Shown: positions 36,450 to 45,935, counted from the first letter of the stretch. The stretch is 64,000 bases of DNA from Aminivibrio pyruvatiphilus (GCF_004366815.1 NZ_SORI01000007.1:1-64000), one strand, 5' to 3'. The notes: generated from the sequence alone by a model not told the origin. Numbers and translations are program-made.

Positions 36450-39400
36450 ATGGCTGAATTACCGGCTTCGCGAAAAAGACGACCATTCTCCCGGTTCTTT
36501 CCGGGAGTCCTGATCATTGCAGCCCTTCTCGCCTTCCCGTTCCTGTCCTCCCCTCCTGCGGCAGCCGTTCCCCCGGGAGAACTCACGCCGGAGGAACGGG
36601 AATACCTTCGGCGCCTCGGCCCCGTGAAGATGTGCGTGGACCCGGACTGGTACCCCTACGAGCGGCTCGGTGAAAACGGTGAATTCTACGGCATCGCCGC
36701 GGATCTCATCCGACTCGTCGCAGAACGGTCCGGGGTGGAGCTGGAGCTCGTCCCCACCTCGAGCTGGGCTGAAAGCATCGAGTATTCCCGGACGGGACGA
36801 TGCCACATCCTCGCCTTCCTCAACCAGACCCGCGCCAGGGACGAATGGCTTCTCTTCACTTCGCCCTACTACACGGAACCGGCGGTGTTCATCACAAGGC
36901 AGGAACACGAATACATACCGGACCCCGCAAGGCTCACCGGCAGGACCATTGTCCTCCCCGAGGGGACCAGTATGGAGGAGAGGGTACGAAGGGATTACCC
37001 CAACCTGCGTGTCATCACCGTCAGGAACGAGGACGAGGTTTTTTCCTTCGTGGCGGGCCGGAAGGCGGACATGACCCTCCGCCCCCTGTCATCCGCAGCC
37101 TACGCCATAAAAAAACAGGGTCTCTTCAGCCTGAAGATCGCCGGCCAGCTCCCGGACTTTCTCAACCGCTTCCGCATCGGCGTGGTCAGAGAGGAGCGAC
37201 TCCTCCGGGACATCCTCGAACGCGGGGTGCTGAGCATCACTCCCGGGGAGACCGAGGAAATCTTCAACCGGCACGTTTCCGTGACGATCGAAAGGGGCGT
37301 GGACTACTCCCTTCTCGTGAAGACCGTCCTCCTCTTCCTGGCTCTCTCCGCCGCGGGAGTGTTCTGGTATCTTCACCAGCGCCGTCTGAACAGGGAGCTT
37401 GCGGAACTCAGCGGCCGCCTCCGGAAGGACGTGGCCGCCAGGATGGAAGCGGAGGACAGGCTCAGGCTCCTCGCCGACCACCTCCGCATGATCATCGACA
37501 CCGTGCCCGAGTATATCTTCGCCATGGACCTGAACGGCCGTTTCCTCCTCGCCAACAGGGCGGTGGCTGACCTCTTCGGCACCTCCCCCGAGAATGTCAC
37601 CGGAAAGACCGACATGGATTACGGAGTGCCGGAAGAGCAGGCGAAGGCCTACATGGAAACCAACCGCACCGTCTACCGGAGCGGAAAACCCCTTGTAATA
37701 CAGGCTGAGCGGCTGATGAGGCGGGACGGTACCCTGGGGTGGTTCCAGACCACCCGGATCCCCTACATCCATTCGTGGTGGAAAGAGCCGGCGGTTCTGG
37801 GCGTGGCCATTGACGTGACCGACAGAATCCGGGCCGAGGAGGAGCTCCGGCGGAGCGAAGAGCGGTACCGTCTTCTCGTGGAGACGGCCCAGGAAGGAAT
37901 CTGCGTCATCCAGGATTCGGGCATCGCCTATTTCAACCCCATGGTCCGGGAAATGCTCGGATACTCCGGGGAAGAGCTGAGCGCCTCCCCCTTTCTCAGG
38001 TTCGTTCACCCGGGGGACAGGGAAGTGGTGGCCTCCAACTACAGGAAGCGGCTCTCCGGAGAACCCGTGGACCAGCGGTACCCCGTCCGCCTTCTGAGAA
38101 AGGACGGGTCCGCAGCCCGGATCGAAGTCAGCGGCATCCTTATCGACTGGAACGGCAGGCCGGCCACCCTCAATTTTCTGAACGACATTTCCGGACAGTA
38201 CGAGGCCAGGGAAAAACTGCTGGAGACCAACCGCTACCTGGAGGAGACCATCGGCGTCACCAGGGACCTGGCGGAGAAGGCCGAGGCGGCGAACAGGGCG
38301 AAATCGGAGTTCCTGGCCAACATGAGCCACGAACTGAGGACCCCCATGAACGGCATCCTCGGAATGACAGGACTGCTCCTGGACACTTCCCTTTCCCAGG
38401 AACAGCACCGGTACGCGGAGCGGGTCAGGGAAAGCGCGGAATTTCTCCTGGGCCTCCTCAACGACATCCTCGACTTTTCCAAGATCGAGGCGGGGAAACT
38501 CGACCTGGAAACCATGGACTTCGACCTGGGAGTGCTGCTGGAAGGTTTTGCGGCCACGGCGGCGGTGAAGGCCGGGGAGAAAGGGGTCGATTTTCTCTGC
38601 ACTGCCGCCCCCGATGTCCCGTCCCGGCTCCGGGGTGACCCGGGCAGGCTGCGCCAGGTTCTCACCAACCTGGCGGGGAACGCCGTGAAGTTTACCTCGG
38701 AGGGGGAGGTATCGGTCCGGGCGTCCCTGGAAAGGGACGACGGCGAGACCGTGACGGTGAAGTTTACCGTGAAGGATACAGGCATAGGCATCCCCGAGGG
38801 AAAAAAGGGCCTGCTCTTCAGGAAATTCAGCCAGGGGGACGCCTCCACCACCAGGAGGTACGGCGGGACCGGGCTGGGTCTCGCCATCTCCCGGCAGCTC
38901 GTGGAGCTCATGGGAGGGAAGATCGGCTTTGTCAGCCCCGCCCCGGGGCCGGGGAAAATCCCCGGAGGGCCGGGTTCGGAATTCTGGTTCTCCGTTCCTT
39001 TCGGGAAACAGTCCGGTGAAGGAAAGATACTCTCTGCTTCCCCCGCCGTTCTGGAAGGAGTCAGGATCCTCGTGGCGGACGGCAGCGAGACCGGCAGGGA
39101 AACCCTTTCTTCCCTCGCCGCTTCCTGGGGAATGCGCCCCGAAACGGCCGCTGAAGGAGCCGCCGCTTTCGCGGCGCTCCGGAGAGCGGCGGAAGAGAAT
39201 GACCCCTTCTCCATCGTTCTCATCGACCAGCACCTGCCGGACACGGAGGGAGAGGCATTAGGGCAGGCTATTCTGTCCGACCGCCGGTTCTCAGGAACGA
39301 AACTTGCCCTGCTGGCCTCTTTCGGGGCCCGGGGAGACGCCCGGAAGACTGCTGAAGCGGGGTTCTCGGCCTACCTCACCAGGCCGGTGAGTTCCGGTGA

Positions 39401-40286
39401 ACTCCGCAGCGCCCTCTCTCTCGTCCTCTTCCCCGAAGGCACCGGCGGCACCCCGCCTCTCGCCACCCGCCATGCTGCCCGGGAGCGGTTTCAGGGGTTC
39501 GGAGGCCGTGTTCTCGTGGTGGAAGACAACACCGTCAACCAGGAGGTGGCCGTGGGCATCCTCCGGAAGTTCGGCCTTTCCGCCGACGTCGCCCGGAGCG
39601 GACAGGAAGCCCTGGAGCTTCTCGGGAAGGCCCCGTATGACCTTGTGCTCATGGATGTCCAGATGCCCGACATGGACGGCCTCGAGACGACGAAACGGAT
39701 CCGGGGCCCTCTCTCCCCCGCTCTCCGCCCTGACATACCCATCGCCGCCATGACTGCCCACGCCATGCAGGGGGACAGGGAACGATGCCTCGCCGCGGGC
39801 ATGAACGACTACATAGCCAAGCCCGTCCATCCCGCTGCCCTTGCCGCCGTCCTGCAAAAGTGGCTTCCCCGGACGGAACTGAAGCCCCTTTTACCGGAGA
39901 GCTCCGCCTCCGGAGGGGAGGAGTTCCCCGGTGTATGGAACAGGAAGGGCTTCCTTGCCCGCCTGATGGGCGACGAAGCCCTTGCCGGTGACATTCTCGC
40001 AGACTATCTCCGGGATATTCCCCTCCAGATAGCCGATCTCAAGGCAGCTCTCTTCCGGGGAGACGCTCCCGCCGTACGGAACAGGGCCCACTCCATCAAG
40101 GGGGCATCGGCGAGCATCGAGGCCTCCGCCGTGACTGATGCGGCGTTCGCCGTGGAAGAGGCGGGCCGGTCCGGTGACCTTTCCGGGGCGGAAGCCCTCT
40201 TGGAGGCCCTGGATCGGGCCTTTTCCGGTCTGAAGCTGATCGTAACCGGCTCCCGGGGGGTTTCCGGGCCTGAAGAAACGAACTGA
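36450..40286 (+). CDS. BvgS-like hybrid sensor kinase (SBP3-TM-PAS-PAS-HisKA-HATPase-REC-REC-Hpt)
   Basis: 1278 residues. N-terminal hydrophobic export helix; an SBP_bac_3 periplasmic domain (about 45-270, VKMCVDPDWYPYERLGENGEFYGIAADLI); a membrane helix near 290-310; two PAS domains (about 345-460 and 470-590); HisKA with H627 (MSHELRTPMNGI); HATPase (DTGIGIPEG; GGTGLGLAIS); first receiver (about 870-990); second receiver with D1069 (LMDVQMPDMDG); C-terminal Hpt with H1214 (AHSIKGAS). The first receiver keeps the Asp (LIDQHLP) but has Arg for the conserved Lys (LTRPV). It should sense a small ligand and drive an H-D-H relay; the adjacent REC-GGDEF protein is the natural final acceptor. Confidence 0.92.
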   Translation: MAELPASRKRRPFSRFFPGVLIIAALLAFPFLSSPPAAAVPPGELTPEEREYLRRLGPVKMCVDPDWYPYERLGENGEFYGIAADLIRLVAERSGVELELVPTSSWAESIEYSRTGRCHILAFLNQTRARDEWLLFTSPYYTEPAVFITRQEHEYIPDPARLTGRTIVLPEGTSMEERVRRDYPNLRVITVRNEDEVFSFVAGRKADMTLRPLSSAAYAIKKQGLFSLKIAGQLPDFLNRFRIGVVREERLLRDILERGVLSITPGETEEIFNRHVSVTIERGVDYSLLVKTVLLFLALSAAGVFWYLHQRRLNRELAELSGRLRKDVAARMEAEDRLRLLADHLRMIIDTVPEYIFAMDLNGRFLLANRAVADLFGTSPENVTGKTDMDYGVPEEQAKAYMETNRTVYRSGKPLVIQAERLMRRDGTLGWFQTTRIPYIHSWWKEPAVLGVAIDVTDRIRAEEELRRSEERYRLLVETAQEGICVIQDSGIAYFNPMVREMLGYSGEELSASPFLRFVHPGDREVVASNYRKRLSGEPVDQRYPVRLLRKDGSAARIEVSGILIDWNGRPATLNFLNDISGQYEAREKLLETNRYLEETIGVTRDLAEKAEAANRAKSEFLANMSHELRTPMNGILGMTGLLLDTSLSQEQHRYAERVRESAEFLLGLLNDILDFSKIEAGKLDLETMDFDLGVLLEGFAATAAVKAGEKGVDFLCTAAPDVPSRLRGDPGRLRQVLTNLAGNAVKFTSEGEVSVRASLERDDGETVTVKFTVKDTGIGIPEGKKGLLFRKFSQGDASTTRRYGGTGLGLAISRQLVELMGGKIGFVSPAPGPGKIPGGPGSEFWFSVPFGKQSGEGKILSASPAVLEGVRILVADGSETGRETLSSLAASWGMRPETAAEGAAAFAALRRAAEENDPFSIVLIDQHLPDTEGEALGQAILSDRRFSGTKLALLASFGARGDARKTAEAGFSAYLTRPVSSGELRSALSLVLFPEGTGGTPPLATRHAARERFQGFGGRVLVVEDNTVNQEVAVGILRKFGLSADVARSGQEALELLGKAPYDLVLMDVQMPDMDGLETTKRIRGPLSPALRPDIPIAAMTAHAMQGDRERCLAAGMNDYIAKPVHPAALAAVLQKWLPRTELKPLLPESSASGGEEFPGVWNRKGFLARLMGDEALAGDILADYLRDIPLQIADLKAALFRGDAPAVRNRAHSIKGASASIEASAVTDAAFAVEEAGRSGDLSGAEALLEALDRAFSGLKLIVTGSRGVSGPEETN

Positions 40287-40363
40287 CGGTTTTTCGGATA
40301 TCATGAAACCGCCGGGACAGGTTCCCGGCCCGGTAAATCTTTGCCCAGAGGAGGGAACATGCC

Positions 40364-41257
40364 ATGAAAATCCTTGTCGCCGAAGACGACCTCACATCCC
40401 GGAGAATACTCTCCTCCGTGCTGGGCAAGATCGGTCACGAAACCGTGGAGACCTCAGACGGGCTCTCCGCCCTTGCCGTGCTGGAAAGCCCCGACTGCCC
40501 CCGACTGGCCGTGCTCGACTGGATGATGCCTGGAATGGACGGGCCCGAAGTAATCCGGCGGGTCAGGGAAAAAGGAAATGACCGGCCTCCCTATATCATC
40601 ATGCTCACCACCAGGGGCTCGAAGGAGGACATTATCGCCGGGCTCGGCGCCGGGGCCAACGACTATCTTGCGAAGCCCTTCGACACCGGCGAGCTCCAGG
40701 CGAGGGTTGAAGTGGGACGCCGCATGGTGGAGCTTCAGGACGCCCTCGTGGAAAGCCGGGAAGCCCTTGCCTATCAGGCGGCCCACGACAGTCTTACGGG
40801 ACTGCTGAACCGCAGGGCGATCCTCGACCGCCTCGCTGCCTGGACCATGGAGGCCCGAGACGGCCATGTGGCGGTAGGGCTCCTGGATATCGACCATTTC
40901 AAGAGAGTGAACGATACCCTGGGGCACCAGGCGGGGGATGAGGTCCTCCGAAGAATTGCTTCCGTGATGAAGGAGTTCTGCGGCGCCGATGGGGCAGGCA
41001 GGATGGGGGGGGAGGAATTTCTCGCCCTCCGGCGGCCGGGCGGAAACGGAGATCCCTTCAACTTCTTCGACAGCCTCAGGGAGCGCATCGCGAAAACATC
41101 CATAAAGACAGAGACGGGTACCGTCTCTGTCACGGCCAGCATCGGCGTAGCCCTGGCCGCTGCCGGGACGGCCGAAGACCGTATCCTGACCGCCGCCGAC
41201 GATGCCCTCTACCGGGCGAAGAACCTCGGCAGGAACAGGGTGGAAAGGGCGTTCTGA
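40364..41257 (+). CDS. REC-GGDEF response regulator (diguanylate cyclase)
   Basis: 297 residues. Receiver at about 1-120 with the acidic pair EDD, phospho-acceptor D52 (VLDWMMPGMDG) and LAKPF. The GGDEF domain is at about 130-295 with the intact active site GGEEF (215-219) and DIDHFKRVNDTLGHQAGDEVL. No RxxD inhibitory site precedes GGEEF. The Asp and catalytic motif are complete, so phosphorylation should turn on cyclic di-GMP synthesis (WspR/PleD-like logic). It lies 77 bases after the BvgS-like kinase, which ends in an Hpt domain and lacks its own output. Confidence 0.93.
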   Translation: MKILVAEDDLTSRRILSSVLGKIGHETVETSDGLSALAVLESPDCPRLAVLDWMMPGMDGPEVIRRVREKGNDRPPYIIMLTTRGSKEDIIAGLGAGANDYLAKPFDTGELQARVEVGRRMVELQDALVESREALAYQAAHDSLTGLLNRRAILDRLAAWTMEARDGHVAVGLLDIDHFKRVNDTLGHQAGDEVLRRIASVMKEFCGADGAGRMGGEEFLALRRPGGNGDPFNFFDSLRERIAKTSIKTETGTVSVTASIGVALAAAGTAEDRILTAADDALYRAKNLGRNRVERAF

Positions 41258-41271
41258 AAAGGGATTTTCAC

Positions 41272-42750
41272 CTATTCCTCTCCCGGGGCAGTCCTGTTGC
41301 GACCTTCAGCCTTGGCCCGGTACAGGCCCATATCCGCCCTCCGGACAAGGGTTCCGGGAGTGTCTCCCGGAAGGGCCTCCGCCACCCCGATGCTCACAGT
41401 CACATATCTGGTAATATCAAACGTTCCATTCTCCACGTTGCTCCGTATTTCTTCGGCCACGGCGAGAGCTTCCTCCGCACCTCTCCCGGGAAGGACCACC
41501 AGGAACTCCTCTCCCCCCCACCGTCCCACGGATCCCCGCTGTCCTACCGTGCCGGAAAGGATGGCGGCCGTCTTCCGCAGCACCCCGTCCCCGGCCTGGT
41601 GACCGAAGGTATCATTCACTTCCTTGAAGTGGTCAAGGTCGAGAATGAGCACCGACAGGGGGGCGCCGCTTTTTGCGGAGCTCTGCAGTACCCGCTGGAG
41701 GACCCCGTCGAGATGGAGTCGGTTGCTCACCTGGGTCAGGGCGTCCGTCCTGGAGGTCCATTCGAGCAGGGCAATCTTTTCCTCCAGCATCTTCAGAATG
41801 CTCGCCACCGCCGCCGTCACCGCGGCAACTTCATGGCGGCTCTTCCCGGACTCCTCCTCCAGGCTCTCCCTGAGCCCTGGAAGATCGGCATCCTTGTCCG
41901 AGAGCCTGATAAGGCTGCCCATAAGTCGGGTGTAGGGACGAAGATGGCGGCGAAGCATCAGGAAGAGGCCCAGGGGGAGGGCAACGAAGAAGAATCCCAG
42001 GGCAAGCACAAGTTTGCTGTGCAGGTCCGTGAGGGGGACCATTGCCCGGTCGTCGGGGAAATAGACAAGAACCCTTTTCATGGGAATCCCCTCGTGGATC
42101 AGCTCCGGATCCAGGTGAAGGAAGGATCTGTAGCAGGCGCCCGCAAAACTTGTTGCAGCCGGGTGCCCCTCAGGCTCCACCAGAAGTTCGAGCCCCGTTC
42201 CGGAGACGAAGAACGAGAGCAGTGACGGGGTCACCGGCGCCGCCACCATGACCGTTCCCACGGGGATATCCCCGTAGAGCTTCACTGGAGCCGCACAGAT
42301 GATGCTGAAGGCTCCCTCGATCTCGTAGAAGGCCGCCACGTCCCTTCCTCCGGCGGCACCCTGAAACGCCGGGTGGGACCGGAGACTGTCGCCGAACCTC
42401 GAGGGGTCGTGGGGCCTGGAAAGTACCATGCCGTCCAGGTCGGTGAAGAGAATTTTATCCATTCCCCCCGCATCGAGAAAAAGCTTTCCCCAGGTGGTCA
42501 GGTAGTCGGAATCGGCGCCCTCCACGGCCCGGGCGGCATCTCCCGAGGCGCCGAGGATGGCCGCTGTTTTCTTCATGTCGTTCAGGAAGGAGGAAAGCCG
42601 GAAACGCAGGAGGGACACCTTGAGACGGTTCTCCAGGGCCACGCTTTCCTCGTGGAGCCTGAGAGACCGGTTCACCTGGAACATGCCCAGGCCAAGCACC
42701 AGTATCAGGGGCAGCATGGCCGTGATAAGGACCTTCCAGTACAGCTTCAA
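41272..42750 (-). CDS. Membrane-bound diguanylate cyclase with periplasmic sensor domain
   Basis: 492 residues. Membrane helix at the N-terminus (VLITAMLPLILVLGLGMF), a periplasmic sensor of about 220 residues (CACHE/CHASE4-like, KILFTDLDGMVLSRPHD...FYEIEGAFSIICAAPVKLYGDIPVG), a second helix (LVLALGFFFVALPLGLFLML), a HAMP-like linker, and a GGDEF domain with GGEEF at 412-416 (DLDHFKEVNDTFGHQAGD). The active site is intact. It makes cyclic di-GMP in response to a periplasmic cue. It starts 20 bases after the stop of a PhnD-like binding-protein gene, so both are co-transcribed. It converges on the REC-GGDEF gene. Confidence 0.92.
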   Translation of the reverse strand: MKLYWKVLITAMLPLILVLGLGMFQVNRSLRLHEESVALENRLKVSLLRFRLSSFLNDMKKTAAILGASGDAARAVEGADSDYLTTWGKLFLDAGGMDKILFTDLDGMVLSRPHDPSRFGDSLRSHPAFQGAAGGRDVAAFYEIEGAFSIICAAPVKLYGDIPVGTVMVAAPVTPSLLSFFVSGTGLELLVEPEGHPAATSFAGACYRSFLHLDPELIHEGIPMKRVLVYFPDDRAMVPLTDLHSKLVLALGFFFVALPLGLFLMLRRHLRPYTRLMGSLIRLSDKDADLPGLRESLEEESGKSRHEVAAVTAAVASILKMLEEKIALLEWTSRTDALTQVSNRLHLDGVLQRVLQSSAKSGAPLSVLILDLDHFKEVNDTFGHQAGDGVLRKTAAILSGTVGQRGSVGRWGGEEFLVVLPGRGAEEALAVAEEIRSNVENGTFDITRYVTVSIGVAEALPGDTPGTLVRRADMGLYRAKAEGRNRTAPGEE

Positions 42751-42770
42751 TCGGGCTCCCCCTTTCGTCC

Positions 42771-43700
42771 TCAGTCACCGGTCCCGAGAGCCCGGCGGAG
42801 GGGGTCGTAAAAGGAATCCCCCAGTACGGCGAATCCGGCGGCAGGCCACTGCAGGTGGAACCGGACAGCCTCCATGGGAGCGGAATCCGGCCCAAGGCGG
42901 GGGAGCACTTCCTGCAGAAGTTGTACGTGCTCCTGCGGCACCCTCTTCCCGGCAGCTATGGCATCGAGAGGGATTGGCTCCGAAGAGGCAAGCACCCGGA
43001 AAATATTGCCTTCCGTGCCCTCTGCGGCGGCGAGCGTCCCGGAAGACACGGCACCTCCTTCCACGGAGCGGGCTTTCAGGGCCTCGATGACGGCGTCGTG
43101 CTTTCCGACGAAGAAGATTTTTCCGAAGAAGGTCTCCGGGTCGATCCCCCTGTCCCGGAGCATCAGCAGGGGGATGATGTAGCCCGAGGTGGAATAGCGG
43201 TCGGTGAAGGCGAACCTTTTTCCTTCCAGGCCTTCAAGACCGGTGACGGCACTGTCGGCCAGGCACAGAATCACCGAGTGGTAGAAGGGGGTTATCTCCC
43301 CCCCCTCCTCTTCCATGTAGGTGGCCACGTAGGATAGTCCCGGAACGGAGGGGCCGAATCGGACATAGCTCGCCGCACTGAGCATGGCGATATCCACCGA
43401 GCCGTCGGCGAGGCGGCGGATGATTTCCTCGTAGTTTCTCGTGACCACCGTGCGGACCGTCCACCCCGTTGCGGCGGAGATATAATCCGCCAGGGGCTTC
43501 AGGGCTTCGTATACTTTTTTCGGGTCGTTGGTGGGGTATGCCGCCAGGGTATAGGCCGGGGGCTCCGCGAAGAGCGGCACTGCCGGAGGAAAGGCGGAAC
43601 AGAACAGCAGGAGGAGGACAGTAAAAAAAACACCCCGGCAGATATTCCGGGGCTGCTCGAAGCCTGCTTTTTCCGGAACCTGTGAACGGTTGTCCTCCAC
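42771..43700 (-). CDS. PhnD-like periplasmic binding protein paired with a diguanylate cyclase
   Basis: About 309 residues from the GTG at 43700 (GGAG 10 bases upstream). The longer frame to 43784 is excluded because the promoter lies at 43775-43803. Signal sequence FFTVLLLLFCSAFPPAVPLFA. The mature protein has the PhnD/PtxB (phosphate, phosphite, phosphonate) pattern YTLAAYPTNDPKKVYEALKPLADYISAATGW, VDIAMLSAASYVRF and GKRFAFTDRYSTSGYIIPLLML. No ABC ATPase or permease is nearby; the only partner is the diguanylate cyclase. It is probably a sensory binding protein that presents its ligand to that cyclase rather than a transport component. Confidence 0.85.
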   Translation of the reverse strand: MEDNRSQVPEKAGFEQPRNICRGVFFTVLLLLFCSAFPPAVPLFAEPPAYTLAAYPTNDPKKVYEALKPLADYISAATGWTVRTVVTRNYEEIIRRLADGSVDIAMLSAASYVRFGPSVPGLSYVATYMEEEGGEITPFYHSVILCLADSAVTGLEGLEGKRFAFTDRYSTSGYIIPLLMLRDRGIDPETFFGKIFFVGKHDAVIEALKARSVEGGAVSSGTLAAAEGTEGNIFRVLASSEPIPLDAIAAGKRVPQEHVQLLQEVLPRLGPDSAPMEAVRFHLQWPAAGFAVLGDSFYDPLRRALGTGD

Positions 43701-43774
43701 GGAACGGTTTCTCCGGAAGAAAGTCGGCAAACTATTCACCTTCTTTAATTCTGTTTGTCTATTATTGTGATCCC

Positions 43775-43803
43775 AAAATACCATTTCTTTCCCCGGGAGT
43801 CAA
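43775..43803 (-). promoter_or_regulatory. Promoter of the PhnD-like/diguanylate cyclase operon
   Basis: On the minus strand TTGACT (43803-43798), 17 bases, TATTTT (43780-43775). Confidence 0.7.
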
Positions 43804-43874
43804 TGATCATGCAGGACTATCACCGGAAAAGAGAATAAAGAAGATAAATCAGAAAAAATTCTTTGTTCCGCCTA

Positions 43875-43903
43875 TTGACAAAAGAAAACCCGGAGAGTAT
43901 CGT
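43875..43903 (+). promoter_or_regulatory. Promoter at the head of the catabolic cluster
   Basis: TTGACA (43875-43880), 17 bases, TATCGT (43898-43903), 43 bases before the ATG at 43946. Confidence 0.65.
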
Positions 43904-43945
43904 TTTTTTGTCGACATTAAAATTCTCGGTCAGGACGGTGACATC

Positions 43946-45118
43946 ATGGCTGTCTTTTCGGCTCAGGAGTACGGGGAACGGCTCCGAAAAACCAGGGAGC
44001 GGATGCACGAACAGGGCGTGGAAGTTCTTCTGGTGTCCCATCCTGCGAACATGAACTATCTCACCGGTTTCGACGGGTGGTCCTTTTACGTCCACCAGGG
44101 CCTCATCGTCGCCCTGGACCACGACGAACCCCTCTGGTTCGGCCGCGAGCAGGACAGCAACGCCGCACGGATCCTCACCTCCCTCCGGGAGGAGGACATT
44201 CTTGGCTACCCGGACCACTACGTCATGTCGAAGCTCCGCCACCCCATGGATTTCGTGGCGGACATCCTGAAGGAACGGGGCTGGGACAGGCTGCACATCG
44301 GCGTGGAAATGGAAGGGTACTACTTCACCGCCGAAGGCTTCCGGGTCCTCGGGAGAAACCTCCCCGGCGCGGTGGTGAAGGACGGTACCCTGGTGGTGAA
44401 CCTCGTGCGGAGGGTCAAGTCGGAGGCGGAGATCGAGTATATCCGCCAGGCGGCCAGGATAGCTGAAAAAGTTATGAACACAGCCCTCGAGACCATTGTC
44501 CCGGGTGTGAGGGAGAACGACGCCGCGGGAGAGATCTACAAGGCCCAGATCAGCGGCACCGCCGAATTCGGCGGAGACTATACCTCCCTCTGTCCCATCA
44601 TGCCTTCCGCCGAACGGACATCCTCGGCCCACCTCACCTGGTGCACCGACCGCAGGTACGAAAACGGGGACATCGTCCTCCTGGAACTGGCCGGAGCCCG
44701 CCACCACTATCACTGCCCCATTTCCCGAACGCTGTTCCTGGGTGAACCCCGCCCCGAACTGCAGAAAATCGCCGACGCCGTCATCGGCGGGCTGAACGAA
44801 ACGGTGGCCTTCATCCGCCCCGGCGTCACCGCCGAAGAGGTGGAGGCCAAATGGAGGGAATCCATCGCCGGAACAGGGGTGAACAAGCCCTCCAGGGTAG
44901 GCTACTCCTTCGGCCTCAACTACCCGCCCGACTGGGGAGAGCAGACCCTGAGCCTGCGGCCGGCGGACACCACCATCCTCCAGCCGGGGATGTGCATCCA
45001 CTTCATGCCGGGCATCTGGATGAAGGATTTCGGGTTCGAATGCAGCGAGCCCCTCGTGGTCACCGAAAAAGGGTGCGAGCTTTTCCTGAACTTCGAAAGG
45101 AAACTCTTCTCAAAATAG
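43946..45118 (+). CDS. M24-family creatinase/ectoine-hydrolase (DoeA/EutD)-like hydrolase, copy A
   Basis: 390 residues from the ATG at 43946; upstream starts in frame precede the promoter. N-terminal creatinase domain with PANMNYLTGFDGWSFYVHQG and HPMDFVADILKERGW; C-terminal pita-bread domain from about residue 150. The segment YENGDIVLLELAGARHHYHCPISRT is where metallo-M24 peptidases carry their two Asp ligands; here they read Glu and Pro, and the usual His reads Tyr in GYSFG. The site therefore looks metal-free, as in creatinase. The GYDGWSFYVHQG/HPMDFVAD style matches what I remember of ectoine hydrolase DoeA/EutD. The exact substrate is unproven. Confidence 0.8.
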   Translation: MAVFSAQEYGERLRKTRERMHEQGVEVLLVSHPANMNYLTGFDGWSFYVHQGLIVALDHDEPLWFGREQDSNAARILTSLREEDILGYPDHYVMSKLRHPMDFVADILKERGWDRLHIGVEMEGYYFTAEGFRVLGRNLPGAVVKDGTLVVNLVRRVKSEAEIEYIRQAARIAEKVMNTALETIVPGVRENDAAGEIYKAQISGTAEFGGDYTSLCPIMPSAERTSSAHLTWCTDRRYENGDIVLLELAGARHHYHCPISRTLFLGEPRPELQKIADAVIGGLNETVAFIRPGVTAEEVEAKWRESIAGTGVNKPSRVGYSFGLNYPPDWGEQTLSLRPADTTILQPGMCIHFMPGIWMKDFGFECSEPLVVTEKGCELFLNFERKLFSK

Positions 45119-45165
45119 GGAAACCGTGGTAATCAGGAAGGAAAAACAGGATCGGAGAGATGGAA

Positions 45166-45840
45166 ATGGACCGCGTAGCCTTTGAAAAGGACACCCTGAG
45201 CGAACGGGTCGCCGACTACATCAGGCGGCAGATCCTCTACATGGACACCTTCAGGGACGGAGACCACATCCTGGAGACGGAGATCGCCGAAACGCTCGAC
45301 GTGAGCAGGGCCACCGTCAGGGAGGCCCTCAAGGACCTTGAGACCCAGGGCATAGTGGAGATCATCCCCCGGAAGGGGACCTACGTGGCCGCCTTCGACC
45401 ACAAGGACATGATCGAGCTCCTCGAACTCCGCTGCATATGCGAGGCCTACATCTTCGAAACCCTTCTGGCGGAAAACATGCTGGAGGATCAGGACTTCGC
45501 GTTCCTTGAGAAGATCATCGACGAGATGGTGCAGGTATCCCGGTCCTCCGGCGAAAAGGGGCTCTCCCGGTCCATGGCCTTTTCCTCCAAAGACCTGGAG
45601 TTCCACGGCTATCTCTGGAAAAAATCGGGACGGCGCTGGTTCTGCAAGGTCCTCTCGGACAACTACTACCGGCTCCGGCTCGCCATGATGCAGGACCTCA
45701 TGCTCGAAAGCAACATGGAACAGTCCGCGGTGATGCACTACGACATCCTCGGGGCCCTGAAGGCGGCGAACCTCGCGGACGCGAAAGCCTTCCTCCGGAA
45801 GCATATTCTCACCCTCCACGGCAGCGAAACGGTGATCTGA
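45166..45840 (+). CDS. GntR-family transcriptional regulator, FCD subfamily
   Basis: 224 residues. N-terminal winged helix (about 8-72) with ETEIAETLDVSRATVREALKDLETQGIVEIIPRKGTYVA; C-terminal all-helical FCD ligand-binding domain (LLELRCICEAYIFETLL; DLEFHGYLWKKSG; HYDILGALKAANLADAKAFLRKHI) with the spaced D/H residues that usually bind a metal and an acid ligand. The ATG at 45166 has GGAGAG at good spacing; that site abuts the ATG at 45160. It probably controls the surrounding catabolic and TRAP genes in response to a carboxylate intermediate. Confidence 0.88.
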   Translation: MDRVAFEKDTLSERVADYIRRQILYMDTFRDGDHILETEIAETLDVSRATVREALKDLETQGIVEIIPRKGTYVAAFDHKDMIELLELRCICEAYIFETLLAENMLEDQDFAFLEKIIDEMVQVSRSSGEKGLSRSMAFSSKDLEFHGYLWKKSGRRWFCKVLSDNYYRLRLAMMQDLMLESNMEQSAVMHYDILGALKAANLADAKAFLRKHILTLHGSETVI

Positions 45841-45935
45841 ACCTATTCCTTTCCCCCGGAGTGACAGGATATCCGCCGGCATGATATGTCGACAAAAAAA
45901 CGGCGACAAAAAAATCGAGAAGGAGGATGAAAGAG

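Noticed and set aside
37089-39233. A 714-codon open frame antisense to the BvgS-like kinase.
   Set aside because: Same shadow effect; composition is Arg/Gly/Glu-rich low-complexity sequence without motifs.
43701-43784. A longer start (ATG at 43784) for the PhnD-like protein.
   Set aside because: It lies between the -35 and -10 boxes of the strong minus-strand promoter and before the signal peptide, so it would not be transcribed.
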